The notes under the pieces are model-generated. The model worked only from the letters and a program-made list of their open reading frames with translations, made no database searches and was not told where the DNA came from. Source: Chromatiales bacterium (lineage in GTDB: Bacteria > Pseudomonadota > Gammaproteobacteria > Steroidobacterales > GCA-2729495). From it: a stretch of 64,000 bases of DNA. Below are positions 1 through 10,290 of the stretch, in pieces. The translations under genes and the position numbers were made by a program. The DNA lies in assembly GCA_020351875.1 (NCBI GenBank), contig CP070671.1, forward strand, positions 515,203-579,202, given 5' to 3'. Every line of letters starts with the position of its first letter. Position 1 is the first letter of the stretch.

Positions 1-225
1 GCGCTGTAGCGTTTTCTCCTGCCCATGTTCCACCTCCGGGGCTATTATCAGCCCGTTTCCAGGTGTCCATGAAACTAAGGCAAGACCATCTGGCCGAAAC
101 CGGACATTCGGAATTCGTTTCTTATGAGCGGCGTCGGTTTCGTCGGAGCGTTGATTTATTAGATAGCCGACGATTTTTTTGGACAGTTGAATCAAGGGGC
201 TGCGTTTGCAACCCCTTGATTTAGA
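1..225. other. Gene-free left edge
   Basis: No coding region can be supported here. Short open frames exist, for example about 51 codons from an ATG at 69, but none resembles a known family or has a clear ribosome binding site. The base composition is lower in GC than in the genes to the right. The stretch ends with a hairpin next to the 3' end of the tRNA gene. Confidence 0.5.
191..220 (-). terminator. Hairpin just 3' of tRNA-Arg
   Basis: ATCAAGGGG at 191-199 is perfectly matched by CCCCTTGAT at 212-220. An inner TGC/GCA pair closes a GTTT loop, giving about 12 paired bases with one mismatch. It lies five bases beyond the encoded CCA of the minus-strand tRNA, where a transcript end is expected. 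No T-run follows directly on the minus strand, so calling it a terminator is inference from position and symmetry. Confidence 0.45.
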
Positions 226-302
226 TGGCGCGCCCGGAGAGATTCGAACTCCCGACCTTCTGGTTCGTAGCCAGACACTCTATCCAACTGAGCTACGGGC
301 GC
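226..302 (-). tRNA. tRNA-Arg (ACG)
   Basis: Read on the minus strand, the acceptor arms GCGCCCG and CGGGCGC pair, and the T-arm carries GTTCGAATC. The anticodon stem TCTGG/CCAGA encloses the loop CTACGAA, giving anticodon ACG for arginine CGU-type codons after A34 editing. The 3' CCA is encoded (226-228), making 77 nt in total, which is normal for bacterial tRNA-Arg. Confidence 0.95.
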
Positions 303-506
303 GTGATTTAAATGCGGTGCGGGACCATGGCCCGGCGCGAGCGAGCGCGCAATTCTCTCGCCGATCCCGGATCAGGTCAACGGCCGGCCCGGGGCGCGGC
401 AGCCTGGCGTAGGCAACTTTGCTGATGCTGATTTGCATGCCGGTGAGTTACCATCGGGGCCGAAGCGTTTCCGTGCGTCCGAACCCGACAAGAGCATTGT
501 AAGTCT

Positions 507-3128
507 ATGACTGGTAAGTCCTTTCCATTGGAAGTCGAAGCTCGGCTGCCAGCAAAAATCGCCCGCCTGGCCGAGCTCGGGTCGAACTTCTGGTACAGCT
601 GGCACCGCGCCACCCGGCAGCTCGTTTTCATGCTCGACCAGGAGCTGTTCTGGCGGGTGGATCGCAACCCCCGGGTCTTCCTGCGCTGCGTAGACCAGCG
701 CCGGCTCGACAACGCGGCGGAAAACGAGACCTTCCTGGGCCTGTACCGCAAGGTGCTGGCCGAGTACGACGCCTACCTTGAGCAGGGCCTTGACGGTTAC
801 GCGCCGGCGCAGCTGGAACATGAAGACCTGGTGGCTTACTTCTGCGCGGAATTCGGTTATCACGAAAGCTTTCCAATTTACTCCGGCGGTCTGGGAATCC
901 TCGCGGGGGATCATTGCAAGACCGCCAGCGATATGCGGTTGCCCTTTGTTGCCGTCGGACTTCTCTACCGTTCCGGTTACTTCAAGCAGTTGATTGACCG
1001 GCACGGTAACCAGCTGGTCGAGCACCCGTACCTGCGAGCGGGCGATGGCCCGGTGGAACCGGTGAAGACGGCCGGCGGCAACGACCTGTACGTGACCTGC
1101 CCGATCAAGGGCCACGAGGTTTCCGTGAAGGTCTGGCGGGCCCGCGTGGGGCGGGTGCCGGTGATGCTGCTGGACACGGACATCCCGGAAAACGAGCCGC
1201 AGCACCAGGAAATTACCCGGGTGCTGTACGGGGGCAACAGGGAGCACCGTATCGAGCAGGAGATCGTGCTGGGCATCGCGGGTGTCAGGGCGCTGCTTTC
1301 TGCCGGCATGCAGCCACGTGTCTGGCACATCAATGAAGGGCACGCGGCGTTTCAGGCTGTGGAGCGCATCCGTGGCCTGGTAGCGGGCGGTCTGGATTAC
1401 GCCGCGGCCATGGAAGCGGTGGCCGCGAGCACTGTGTTCACGACGCACACGCCAGTGGCCGCCGGTCACGACATGTTCGACCGGGATCTCGTGCTGTCGC
1501 ATTTCGACGACCTGATCGGTGAGTTGGGAATTTCCGAAGACCAGTTCCTGCGCCTGGGCGAGAACTCGAACCACGGCCACGAGTTCAATATGACGCGGCT
1601 CGCGATTTCGACGTCACGCTTGATCAACGGCGTGAGCCGCATTCACGGCCAGGTGTCCTCGGAGATCTGTGCGTCAGCGTGGCCGGACGTGCCGCCGCGC
1701 GAGAATCCCGTGGGCTATGTGACCAACGGCGTACACGTGCCGACCTTCATAGAGCAAGGCTGGGCGAACCTGCTGGAACAGCACGTGGGCCCGGCCTGGG
1801 GCAGCCAGCTGATGGATCGCTCCTTGGCGAAGGGTATCGAGGACATACCTGACACCCGGTTCTGGAACGTCAACCAGCGCGTGAAAGGCAATATGCTCAC
1901 CTCATTGCGTAAGCGACTCGAGCGCCAGTATCAGCGCAACAATGTCAGTGATGCTCATATCCATCGCTTGCTGAAGTACCTGGACCCGGAAGACCCCAGC
2001 GTGCTGACGGTGGGTTTTGCCCGCCGTTTCGCCACCTATAAGCGTGCGACGCTGCTGTTTCACGATCTGGGCTGGCTCCAGCAGCTGGTGGACCACGACG
2101 AGCGTCCGGTAGTGTTCGTGTTTGCCGGCAAGGCTCACCCGGCGGATGAACCCGGGCAGGAGCTGTTGCGACGCGTGCACGAAATTTCCAATCAACCACC
2201 TTTCGTCGGCAAGGTGATCATGGTGGAGGGCTACGACATGGGCCTCGGCCGCCTGTTGACGGCCGGCGTGGATGTCTGGCTCAACACGCCCATCGCGCCG
2301 ATGGAGGCCAGCGGCACGTCGGGCATGAAGGCGGCGATCAACGGCACGGTGAACCTGAGCGTGCTCGACGGTTGGTGGGCCGAGGCTTACGACGGCACGA
2401 ACGGGTGGGGCATGCCGCCGTCGGCCGCGGAAGACCCGGCGGAACGCGACCGTGAAGATGCGCGCACGCTGTATGAGACGCTGCAGGACGAAGTTATTCC
2501 GCTGTACTACGACCGCCACGAGAAGCACGGTTACTCGCCGGGATGGGTGCACTTGTCCAAGCGTTCGATGGCCACCGTGCTGCCGCACTTCAACAGCCGG
2601 CGTTTCCTGAACGACTACGCGGTGGGTTTCTACGGCCCGGCCTGCCGGCAGGGCAAGCTCCTCGGTGCCGATAATTTCGCGGTCGCCAAGGACCTGGCCA
2701 GGTGGAAGCACAAGGTGCGCGAAGCCTGGCCGCACGTGAGCCTGCAGCTGCAGGGAGCGATCCCGCTGCGCATGCCGGTCGACGGCACTTTGTCCGTGGC
2801 GGTGCAGGTTGCGCTGGGCGGGCTGGCACCGGAAGACGTGCGCGTGGAATGCGTGGTGCACCGCGAGCTGTGTTCCGAAGAATCCGTGCCCCTGCAAAGG
2901 TTTGCCGGTTATGCGCAGGTCGCCGACGGCGTGCGCGAGCTGGACGACGACCTGGTCATGGTCGTGCCGCTCGTGCCTGACTCGGGCAGCGGTGACGGTG
3001 ACCAGCGAACCTATCGCCTGGACATGCAATCGCCCTGGACCGGCCAGTTGCGCTTCGAGATCCGCGCGGTACCCAGCCACCCGCACCTTGCCCATCCGTA
3101 TGAACTGGGCCTGATGCGCTGGCTTTGA
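507..3128 (+). CDS. glgP: Alpha-glucan phosphorylase (DUF3417-type, GT35)
   Basis: This enzyme removes glucose-1-phosphate from the ends of glycogen or maltodextrin chains in the cytoplasm. The first roughly 100 residues, with NFWYSWH, look like the DUF3417 domain that marks the actinobacterial/Thermus-type alpha-glucan phosphorylases rather than the E. coli GlgP/MalP type. The pyridoxal-phosphate site is visible as EASGTSGMKAAING, with the Schiff-base lysine at about residue 608. At 873 aa it has the usual length for this subfamily. It starts a glycogen block, and its stop codon lies within a few bases of the next gene, glgX, so the two are probably cotranscribed. The ATG at 507 gives the expected N-terminus, although its ribosome binding site is weak. 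The family is secure; the preferred chain length is not visible. Confidence 0.95.
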   Translation: MTGKSFPLEVEARLPAKIARLAELGSNFWYSWHRATRQLVFMLDQELFWRVDRNPRVFLRCVDQRRLDNAAENETFLGLYRKVLAEYDAYLEQGLDGYAPAQLEHEDLVAYFCAEFGYHESFPIYSGGLGILAGDHCKTASDMRLPFVAVGLLYRSGYFKQLIDRHGNQLVEHPYLRAGDGPVEPVKTAGGNDLYVTCPIKGHEVSVKVWRARVGRVPVMLLDTDIPENEPQHQEITRVLYGGNREHRIEQEIVLGIAGVRALLSAGMQPRVWHINEGHAAFQAVERIRGLVAGGLDYAAAMEAVAASTVFTTHTPVAAGHDMFDRDLVLSHFDDLIGELGISEDQFLRLGENSNHGHEFNMTRLAISTSRLINGVSRIHGQVSSEICASAWPDVPPRENPVGYVTNGVHVPTFIEQGWANLLEQHVGPAWGSQLMDRSLAKGIEDIPDTRFWNVNQRVKGNMLTSLRKRLERQYQRNNVSDAHIHRLLKYLDPEDPSVLTVGFARRFATYKRATLLFHDLGWLQQLVDHDERPVVFVFAGKAHPADEPGQELLRRVHEISNQPPFVGKVIMVEGYDMGLGRLLTAGVDVWLNTPIAPMEASGTSGMKAAINGTVNLSVLDGWWAEAYDGTNGWGMPPSAAEDPAERDREDARTLYETLQDEVIPLYYDRHEKHGYSPGWVHLSKRSMATVLPHFNSRRFLNDYAVGFYGPACRQGKLLGADNFAVAKDLARWKHKVREAWPHVSLQLQGAIPLRMPVDGTLSVAVQVALGGLAPEDVRVECVVHRELCSEESVPLQRFAGYAQVADGVRELDDDLVMVVPLVPDSGSGDGDQRTYRLDMQSPWTGQLRFEIRAVPSHPHLAHPYELGLMRWL

Positions 3129-3151
3129 GTCGGGCGGCGGAGCCAATCAGC

Positions 3152-5224
3152 ATGTTTGAAATTCGGCCGGGCCAGCATCTGCCGGCCGGTGCCTCCGTCC
3201 ATGAAGACGGCGTCAATTTCTCCATCTTCTGTCGTGGCGCGACCCGGATGTGGCTGCAGCTGTATGCCGGCCCGGACGAACCCGAGCCGGTCGAGATCAT
3301 CGAGCTGGACGCGCACCGTCACCGGACCTTTTTCTTCTGGCACGTCTTTGTCGCGGGTGTGGCGCCCGGCATTTGCTACACGTGGCGCGCCGATGGCCCG
3401 TCCGATACCAGCACCAGCGGCTGCCTGTTCGACCCGCGACGTGAACTGCTGGACCCGTGGGCCCGCGCCGTGGAACCGGGGCGCTGGGACCGTGCTGCGG
3501 CGTGTCTCGATCCTGGCGCGCCGGCAATACGCGCCCGCGTCCTCCCGGCCGACGATTACGACTGGGAGGGTGACACGCAGCTGCACGTGCCGCTGGCGGA
3601 CAGCGTGATCTACGAGCTACACGTGGGCGGCTTTACTCGCGGGGCTGATGCCAACGTGTCCGCGCCCGGAACGTTTCGCGGCCTGACCGAAAAGATTCCC
3701 TACCTCCTGGAACTTGGCATCACGCATGTCGAGTTGCTGCCCGTCATGGCATTCGACGAGCTGGACGTGCCGGAAGGGGCCTCGGATCTCGGTCTGCGCA
3801 ACTACTGGGGTTACAGCACCTATGGGTTTTTCGCGCCCCACCCGGGTTTCGTGGCCGGCGACAATCCGCGCGACGAGTTCCGCGACATGGTCAAGGCGCT
3901 GCACCGGGCAGGCATCGGCGTGATTCTCGACGTGGTGTTCAACCACACCGCCGAGGGCGGGGCAGGCGGCCCGGTTATCAATTTCAAGGGCATCGGCAAC
4001 GAGTTTTTCTATCACCTGGATCCCGACGACCGCGCGAAGTATCGCGATTACACCGGTTGCGGCAACACGATGAATTGCAACCACCCACTCGTCGCGCGGT
4101 TCATACTCGACTGCATGGAGTACTGGGTCCGCGAGATGCACGTGGACGGCTTCCGGCTGGATCTCGCCAGCGTGCTCGCGCGCGGCGAGGACGGCAAGCC
4201 CATGTACCACGCGCCGGTACTGTGGAGCACGGAGTTCTCTAACACGCTGGCAGAGACCCACCTGATCGCCGAGGCCTGGGATGCAGCGGGCCTGTACCAG
4301 GTGGGAGATTTTCCCGGCTTCCGCTGGGCCGAATGGAACGGTGACTACCGGGACACGATGCGCGGCTACCTGCGCGGCGACGATGGCCTGATTTCGCGTG
4401 TCGCATCCCGCCTGGCTGGCAGCAGTGACCTGTACGCTGCGGCCGGCCGGTTGCCGGTAAACAGCATCAATTTCGTCACCTGCCACGACGGTTTTACGTT
4501 GAACGACCTGTTCAGCTACGAGCAGAAGCACAACGAGGCCAATGGGGAAGGCAACCGCGACGGTAACAACCACAACCTGAGCTGGAACTGCGGTCACGAA
4601 GGCCCCACGAGCGACGCCAGGATCAATGCGCTGCGGCTTCGCCAGGCGAAGAATGCGCTGGCCCTGTTGCTGTTGAGCCAGGGTGTTCCCATGTTGCTGG
4701 CTGGTGATGAAGTCCTGCGCAGTCAGCAGGGCAACAACAACGCGTGGTGCCAGGACAATCCGGTCGGCTGGTTCGACTGGGCCCTCGTCCGTCGCCATGC
4801 AGACATGTTGCGCTTCGTCCGCGAACTCATCGCACTGCGCCGGCGGCGTCCGTCGCTGCGCCGCCACCGGTTCCTGACGGGTACGTCGGGCGGTGGGGAC
4901 AACGGGCATCCGGACATCTCGTGGTACGGCGCGCGCCTGGAGGCGCCGGACTGGAATCTGCCCGGGGCCAGCCTGCTGGCTGCAACGCTGTCCGGCGTGA
5001 CCGACGACGAGCCGCGCCTGCACATCGTGATGAACATGGACGACCGGGCACACCCGGTGCGCCTGCCGGCGGGCGTCTGGAACGTGGTTCTCGATACCTC
5101 ACGACCATCGCCGGAAGACATCAACCCACCGGCGCCCGGGCGGCAGATCCGCGGCCGGCGCGTCAGCGTGCGGGCCCGTTCAGTCATGGCGCTGGAGCTG
5201 GATCCCGGCCGGGCCGGCGCCTAG
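3152..5224 (+). CDS. glgX: Glycogen debranching enzyme (isoamylase type)
   Basis: GlgX cleaves alpha-1,6 branches of phosphorylase-limit glycogen. An N-terminal CBM48-like region (DGVNFSIF) precedes a GH13 barrel. The visible conserved blocks are [18 protein letters not shown] with the nucleophile Asp, [11 protein letters not shown] with the acid Glu, and [14 protein letters not shown] with the transition-state His-Asp. I prefer the ATG at 3152, which has CGGAG nine bases upstream. A TTG at 3125 overlapping the glgP stop would add nine residues. The gene converges with glgB, and both end on the same CTAG at 5221-5224. About 690 aa is normal for GlgX. Confidence 0.94.
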   Translation: MFEIRPGQHLPAGASVHEDGVNFSIFCRGATRMWLQLYAGPDEPEPVEIIELDAHRHRTFFFWHVFVAGVAPGICYTWRADGPSDTSTSGCLFDPRRELLDPWARAVEPGRWDRAAACLDPGAPAIRARVLPADDYDWEGDTQLHVPLADSVIYELHVGGFTRGADANVSAPGTFRGLTEKIPYLLELGITHVELLPVMAFDELDVPEGASDLGLRNYWGYSTYGFFAPHPGFVAGDNPRDEFRDMVKALHRAGIGVILDVVFNHTAEGGAGGPVINFKGIGNEFFYHLDPDDRAKYRDYTGCGNTMNCNHPLVARFILDCMEYWVREMHVDGFRLDLASVLARGEDGKPMYHAPVLWSTEFSNTLAETHLIAEAWDAAGLYQVGDFPGFRWAEWNGDYRDTMRGYLRGDDGLISRVASRLAGSSDLYAAAGRLPVNSINFVTCHDGFTLNDLFSYEQKHNEANGEGNRDGNNHNLSWNCGHEGPTSDARINALRLRQAKNALALLLLSQGVPMLLAGDEVLRSQQGNNNAWCQDNPVGWFDWALVRRHADMLRFVRELIALRRRRPSLRRHRFLTGTSGGGDNGHPDISWYGARLEAPDWNLPGASLLAATLSGVTDDEPRLHIVMNMDDRAHPVRLPAGVWNVVLDTSRPSPEDINPPAPGRQIRGRRVSVRARSVMALELDPGRAGA

Positions 5225-7455
5225 TCCGGGATGTGCTCCAGCACTACGGTGGCGAGAGGCGGCAGCGTGACCGCGAGGGACTGGCGCTGATCCATCCACG
5301 GCGTGTCGTCAGTGGCCACCGGTAACGGGTTGCCCAGGTCACTGCCGCCGTAGAAGCGCGAGTCCGTGTTCAGGATCTCCCGGTACCGGCCCGCGCGCGG
5401 CACGCCGAGGCGGTAGCCTTCGCGGGGCACCGGCGTGAAATTGATCGCAACCACGAGCTCGGCCTCGTGGCCGATGCGCAGGTAACTGATGGCGGAATTG
5501 TCGGCATCGTCCCAGCGCAGCCAGTGAAAACCTGCCGGGTCGAAGTCGAGTTCGTGCAGGGCAGAATGCGTGCGGTACAGCGTATTCAGGTCGCGAATCA
5601 GGCGTTGTACACCGGCGTGGAGCGGGTCATCCAGCAAATGCCATGGTAATGCGCGGCGCGCGTCCCACTCATCGGGCGGTCCGAACTCCTGGCCCATGAA
5701 CAGGAGTTTCTTGCCCGGATAAGTCCACTGGAAGGCGTAGAGCAGGCGCAGGTTTGCGAAGCGCTGCCAGTCGTCTCCGGGCATGCGTCCGAGCAGCGAC
5801 CCCTTGCCGTGCACGACCTCGTCGTGTGACAGCGGCAGCGCAAAGTTCTCGGAGAACGCATACAGCGGCCCGAAGGTCACGCGCTCGTGGTGGAACCGGC
5901 GATGCACCGGGTCTTCGCTGAGATAGACGAGCGTGTCATGCATCCAGCCCATGTTCCATTTCAGGCTGAATCCCAGGCCGCCGATAAAGGTGGGCCGCGT
6001 CACACCAGGCCAGGCCGTGGACTCCTCCGCAAAGGTGAGGCTGCCCGGGCACTCGCGATGGGTGGTTTCGTTCAGGTGCTTCAGGAAGCTGATGGCCTCG
6101 AGATGTTCGTTGCCGCCGTGGATGTTGGGTACCCACTCGCCATGTTCCCGTGAGTAATCGAGGTACAGCATGGATGCGACGGCATCCACGCGCAGGCCGT
6201 CGATGTGGAACTCCTCGAGCCAGTACAGTGCGCTGGAGGTCAGGAACGACTGCACCTCGTTGCGTCCGTAGTTGAATACCAGCGTGCCCCAGTCCGGGTG
6301 CAGCGCGCGCCGCTCGTCTTCGTACTCGTACAGCGTGGTGCCGTCAAAGCGCGCGAGCCCGTGGGCATCTTTCGGGAAGTGGCCCGGCACCCAGTCGAGT
6401 ATCACGCCGATGCCCGCGGTATGCAGGCGGTTGACCAGGTAGCGCAGTTCATCCGGGTCGCCGTAACGCGATGTCGGTGCGAAATACCCGGTGGGTTGAT
6501 AGCCCCAGGATTCGTCCAGCGGGTACTCCGTGACCGGCATCAGCTCCACGTGCGTGAAGCCGAGCTCCACCAGGTAGGCGGGCAGGACGTCCGCGAGTTG
6601 CCGATAGGTCAGCGTTTCGCCATTGGCATCCCGGCGCCACGAGCCCAGGTGCAGTTCGTAAATCGCGAGCGCCTCGTGCAACCAGTCGTGTTCGTTGCGC
6701 TGGGCGAGCCAGTCATCGTCTGACCAGTCGAAGCGGGATGCATCGGCAACGCGGCTGGCAGTCGCGGGGCGCTTTTCCATCGCCCGGGCAAAGGGGTCGG
6801 CCTTGACCAGCAGCTCGCCGCTGGCGCGGTTGCGGATTTCGTACTTGTAGAGCGTGCCGGCTTTCAAGCCCGGCACGAACAGTTCCCAGACACCGGTGCC
6901 GCCGCGCACGCGCATCGGGTGGCAGCGGCCGTCCCAGCCGTTGAAATCACCGACCACGCTCACGCGCTCGGCATTGGGCGCCCAGACCGCGAAGCGGGTG
7001 CCAACAGCGCCGTCGGTTTCCACCACGTGGGACCCCAGGCAGCGGTGTGCCCGGTCGTGGTCGCCACGATTGAAGGCCTGCAGTTCATCCTCCTGCAGCA
7101 GTGGCGGGAAGCAGTAGGGGTCGAAATCCACGGCCTCGTAGCCGCTGGAGAATACGGTCCTGAGCTCGTAGCGCTCGGGTACCTCGCTGGCCGGGCCCCG
7201 CCACTCGAAGAGGTCGGTGTCGCCGACGCGCGTGAGCGGCCTGTCCGTCGCGGCCAAAAGCACGGCCCGCGCGTGGGGCCGGAATGCGCGCACCACGACC
7301 TCACCGGCCGCAAGCGGGTGGCGACCGAGTACGTCGAAGGGATCGTGGTGCCGGGCGTCCTGCACCCGCTGGAGCGGCTCCGGCAGCGCATCTGCGGCGG
7401 TCGGGTCTGGTTGGGGGTCCATATGGCCCGGGCCCTGGCTAAAAATCATTGTCAA
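5221..7455 (-). CDS. glgB: 1,4-alpha-glucan branching enzyme
   Basis: GlgB cuts an alpha-1,4 chain and re-attaches it as an alpha-1,6 branch during glycogen synthesis. The 744-aa protein has two N-terminal beta-sandwich regions (the second with [23 protein letters not shown]48) and a GH13 subfamily 9 barrel. Conserved blocks are [25 protein letters not shown] (nucleophile Asp), [10 protein letters not shown] (acid Glu) and [14 protein letters not shown]. The ATG at 7455 is used here; the ATG at 7422 is an alternative that would drop eleven residues. It is divergent from glgC across a short AT-rich gap and convergent with glgX. Confidence 0.95.
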   Translation of the reverse strand: MTMIFSQGPGHMDPQPDPTAADALPEPLQRVQDARHHDPFDVLGRHPLAAGEVVVRAFRPHARAVLLAATDRPLTRVGDTDLFEWRGPASEVPERYELRTVFSSGYEAVDFDPYCFPPLLQEDELQAFNRGDHDRAHRCLGSHVVETDGAVGTRFAVWAPNAERVSVVGDFNGWDGRCHPMRVRGGTGVWELFVPGLKAGTLYKYEIRNRASGELLVKADPFARAMEKRPATASRVADASRFDWSDDDWLAQRNEHDWLHEALAIYELHLGSWRRDANGETLTYRQLADVLPAYLVELGFTHVELMPVTEYPLDESWGYQPTGYFAPTSRYGDPDELRYLVNRLHTAGIGVILDWVPGHFPKDAHGLARFDGTTLYEYEDERRALHPDWGTLVFNYGRNEVQSFLTSSALYWLEEFHIDGLRVDAVASMLYLDYSREHGEWVPNIHGGNEHLEAISFLKHLNETTHRECPGSLTFAEESTAWPGVTRPTFIGGLGFSLKWNMGWMHDTLVYLSEDPVHRRFHHERVTFGPLYAFSENFALPLSHDEVVHGKGSLLGRMPGDDWQRFANLRLLYAFQWTYPGKKLLFMGQEFGPPDEWDARRALPWHLLDDPLHAGVQRLIRDLNTLYRTHSALHELDFDPAGFHWLRWDDADNSAISYLRIGHEAELVVAINFTPVPREGYRLGVPRAGRYREILNTDSRFYGGSDLGNPLPVATDDTPWMDQRQSLAVTLPPLATVVLEHIPD

Positions 7456-7523
7456 ATATTACATACAGTCGTAACGTATAGCTCATATATAAGAGCAAGA
7501 GCCCCCATCCAGGGTCCATCGCG
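7456..7523. promoter_or_regulatory. Divergent glgB/glgC promoter region
   Basis: This 68-bp gap between the divergent starts of glgB and glgC is strikingly AT-rich compared with its surroundings. It has several TATA-like words around 7477-7492 and TTGTCA and TTACAT words at 7449-7464. Promoters for both genes must lie here or overlap the gene starts. The exact -35/-10 pairs cannot be fixed by eye because spacings are not ideal. Confidence 0.5.
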
Positions 7524-8807
7524 ATGCAACTCCGCAAGTCCGGGCGCTTTGTCAGCCACCTTACGACCAGCACCATGGCGGTGATCATGGCCGGTGGTCG
7601 CGGCGAACGGCTGAAGCACCTCACGGCCAACCGCGCCAAGCCGGCCACGCCCTTTGGCGGCAAGTACCGGATCATCGATTTCACGCTGTCGAACTGCGTG
7701 AACTCCGGCATCCGGCAGATCCTGGTGTTGACCCAGTACAAGGCCCACTCGCTGATCCAGCACGTGCAACGAGGCTGGGGCTACCTGCGCGGCGAGTTTG
7801 GCGAGTTCGTGGATATCGTGCCCGCGCAGCAGCAGAAGGGCGCCTGGTGGTACCAGGGCACCGCGGACGCGGTGTACCAGAACCTCGACATCGTCGCCGA
7901 GACGCAGCCGGAGCACATCCTGGTGCTCGCCGGTGATCATGTCTACAAGATGGATTACGGGCCGATGATTGCGTTTCACGTCGAGAATCGTGCCGACATC
8001 ACGGTGGGCGTCATCCAGGTACCGGTGAAAGAAGCCAGTGCCTTTGGCGTGATGACCGTGAACGACGAGAAACGTATCGTCGAATTCAATGAAAAACCCG
8101 AGCACCCGCAACCGATGCCCGGTAGCACCGATGTGGCCCTGGCGTCTATGGGCATCTACGTCTTCGACCGGGAGTTCCTGAAACGGCGCCTGGAGGTCGA
8201 CGCGGAAGATTCCAATTCCGCGCACGATTTTGGCAAGAACGTCATCCCGAACAGCATTGACGATTTTCGCGTGTTCGCTTATCCGTTCGAGGACGTGGAA
8301 ACCCGGGCGCAGGATTACTGGCGTGATGTGGGGACGGTGGATGCCTTTTACGACGCCAATCTCGAACTCGTGCACGTGAGCCCGGAATTGAATCTTTATG
8401 ACGAGGACTGGCCGATCTGGACCTACCATGAGCAGGTACCCAGCGCGAAGTTCGTGCTCGACGACAACGGTCGGCGGGGTATGGGTATCAATTCACTGGT
8501 ATCCGGGGGCTGCATTGTTTCCGGTGCCACGGTCCGGGAATCCTTGTTGTTCGTGAACGTGAAGATTGATGAGCGCTCCGACGTGCACCGGTCGGTCTTG
8601 TTGCCGAACGTAAAGATTGGCAAGGACTGCAACATTCACCGCGCCATTATCGACGAAGGCTGTGTCGTGCCCGACGGCACGACAATCGGGACGGACGCCC
8701 AGGCCGATTCGCACCGCTTCCACGTCACCGAGAACGGCGTCGTGCTGGTGACGCGCGACATGCTGGAGCAGGCCGAGCAATCGGCGCCCCGTCTGAAGAG
8801 TGCTTGA
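7524..8807 (+). CDS. glgC: Glucose-1-phosphate adenylyltransferase
   Basis: GlgC makes ADP-glucose from ATP and glucose-1-phosphate, the committed and usually allosterically controlled step of bacterial glycogen synthesis. The nucleotidyltransferase signature VIMAGGRGERLKHLT begins near residue 19 and is followed by NRAKPATPFGGKYRIIDFTLSNC. Further blocks are WYQGTADAVYQN and the DHVYKMDY metal-site motif. The C-terminal part has the left-handed beta-helix character of this family. The 427-aa length and the short lead before the signature match E. coli GlgC, supporting the ATG at 7524. The stop codon overlaps the GTG start of malQ. Confidence 0.96.
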   Translation: MQLRKSGRFVSHLTTSTMAVIMAGGRGERLKHLTANRAKPATPFGGKYRIIDFTLSNCVNSGIRQILVLTQYKAHSLIQHVQRGWGYLRGEFGEFVDIVPAQQQKGAWWYQGTADAVYQNLDIVAETQPEHILVLAGDHVYKMDYGPMIAFHVENRADITVGVIQVPVKEASAFGVMTVNDEKRIVEFNEKPEHPQPMPGSTDVALASMGIYVFDREFLKRRLEVDAEDSNSAHDFGKNVIPNSIDDFRVFAYPFEDVETRAQDYWRDVGTVDAFYDANLELVHVSPELNLYDEDWPIWTYHEQVPSAKFVLDDNGRRGMGINSLVSGGCIVSGATVRESLLFVNVKIDERSDVHRSVLLPNVKIGKDCNIHRAIIDEGCVVPDGTTIGTDAQADSHRFHVTENGVVLVTRDMLEQAEQSAPRLKSA

Positions 8808-10290
8808 CACCCCACAATCACCGGGCCGGCGTCGCGCCGGTGTGTTGTTGCACCCCACGTCTTTGCCTGGCCCCGGGCCGTTGGGGACGCTGGGAGAGGA
8901 GGCCTGTCGCTTCGCCGACCTGATCGCGGAAGCAGGCTTTACCGTCTGGCAGGTCCTGCCACTGGGACCGGTGGACAACAGCCTGTCGCCATATCAGCTG
9001 CGCTCTGCGTTCGCCGGTAACCCGGCGTTGCTGCACCTCGCCGGCATAGAGGCTCAGGACTGGTGGCCCGCAGGTGCGCCCGTCGCGGTGGACCATCGGC
9101 TGGTGACCCGTGCCTGGGGCTATTTTCGCCAGAATGGCTCGGCCGCCGCGTTACACGATTTCACCGAGTTCCGGGCGCGGGAAGCAGCCTGGTTGCTGCC
9201 CTACGCCCTGTTCGAGGTGCTGACCCGGCAGTTCGACGGTCACGCGTGGTGGGACTGGCCGCTGGAATATCGCGATCACGATGCCGACACGATGCGCCGC
9301 ACGCTGCGCGACTGCGCCGACACGCTGAGTACCGTGATGTTCGAGCAGTACCTGTTCGACCAGCAGTGGCGCGCGCTGCACGACTATGCCCGGCAACGCG
9401 ATGTCGCCCTGTTCGGCGACCTGCCGTTCTATGTCGATCGCAACAGTGCCGACGTCTGGTGGCAGCGGCGCAATTTCCGGGTGGACAAGGGCGGTGTACC
9501 GGATGTCGTGGCCGGCGTGCCGCCGGACTACTTCAATGCCGACGGCCAGCTGTGGGGGAACCCGGTTTACGACTGGGGCTACGGCGCCGAACACGGTTTT
9601 GACTGGTGGCTCGCCCGCCTGCGCCACCAGGCGCGCTGGTTTGACCTGCTTCGCATCGATCATTTCCGGGCGCTGGAGTCCTGCTGGGTCGTGCCCCATG
9701 GCGCCGACAGCGCGCGCGACGGCCACTGGGAGCCCGTGCCCGGGGATGCGCTGCTGCAAAAGGTCCGCGAAGAGTTGCCTGACCTGAGACTGGTGGCGGA
9801 AGACCTGGGAACGATTACGCCGGAAGTGACCGAGTTGCGCGAGCGGCACCAGCTGCCCGGTATGCTCGTGTTGCAGTTTGCTTTCGACGGTTCCCCGGAC
9901 AACCCGTACCTGCCCGCCAATCACACCAAGAACGCGGTCATTTACACGGGTACGCACGACAACGACACCACGCTCGGCTGGTACCGGTCGTTGCCCGAAG
10001 ACGCACGTGCCTATGTCGACGAACAGCTCGGCGGTGATATCGGCATGCCGGACGCGTTAATCGGCCAGGCTTACCAGTCCCCCGCGAGGCTGGCCGTGCT
10101 GCCGCTACAGGATTTGCTGGGCCTGGGGGGCGAGGCGCGCATGAATACGCCGGGCACCACCGACGGCAACTGGTCGTGGCGTTTTCAGTGGGACCAGGTG
10201 GATGACGCCTTCATCAACCGGTGCCGCGGCTGGGCCCTGGCCGGCGATCGGGCGCAGGGCCTAGTCGTGCGCGAGCGCTCGGCGGTATAG
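8800..10290 (+). CDS. malQ: 4-alpha-glucanotransferase (amylomaltase)
   Basis: MalQ is a GH77 enzyme that disproportionates maltodextrins, passing short glucans left by GlgX and GlgP into longer chains. Visible motifs are RRAGVLLHPTSLPGPGPLG at the N-terminus, LRIDHFRALESCW with the nucleophile Asp, LVAEDLGTITPEV with the acid Glu, and YTGTHDNDTTLGWY. The GTG start at 8800 overlaps the glgC stop by eight bases, so translational coupling is likely. The 3' end overlaps the convergent glgA end by 30 bases. At 496 aa it is the compact MalQ type. Confidence 0.94.
   Translation: MLDTPQSPGRRRAGVLLHPTSLPGPGPLGTLGEEACRFADLIAEAGFTVWQVLPLGPVDNSLSPYQLRSAFAGNPALLHLAGIEAQDWWPAGAPVAVDHRLVTRAWGYFRQNGSAAALHDFTEFRAREAAWLLPYALFEVLTRQFDGHAWWDWPLEYRDHDADTMRRTLRDCADTLSTVMFEQYLFDQQWRALHDYARQRDVALFGDLPFYVDRNSADVWWQRRNFRVDKGGVPDVVAGVPPDYFNADGQLWGNPVYDWGYGAEHGFDWWLARLRHQARWFDLLRIDHFRALESCWVVPHGADSARDGHWEPVPGDALLQKVREELPDLRLVAEDLGTITPEVTELRERHQLPGMLVLQFAFDGSPDNPYLPANHTKNAVIYTGTHDNDTTLGWYRSLPEDARAYVDEQLGGDIGMPDALIGQAYQSPARLAVLPLQDLLGLGGEARMNTPGTTDGNWSWRFQWDQVDDAFINRCRGWALAGDRAQGLVVRERSAV

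Noticed and set aside
69-224. 51-codon frame upstream of the tRNA
   Set aside because: No ribosome binding site, atypical composition, and it ends in the hairpin next to the tRNA.
191-302. Integration (att) site at the tRNA-Arg 3' end
   Set aside because: tRNA-Arg ends are common targets, but no integrase or second copy of the tRNA 3' end is visible in the window.
372-1580. Long minus-strand frame opposite glgP (and similar long frames opposite glgX, lhr and the FAD oxidase/DUF1838 genes)
   Set aside because: These are mirror frames produced by high GC in real genes. Their translations are low-complexity His/Val/Arg-rich and match no family.
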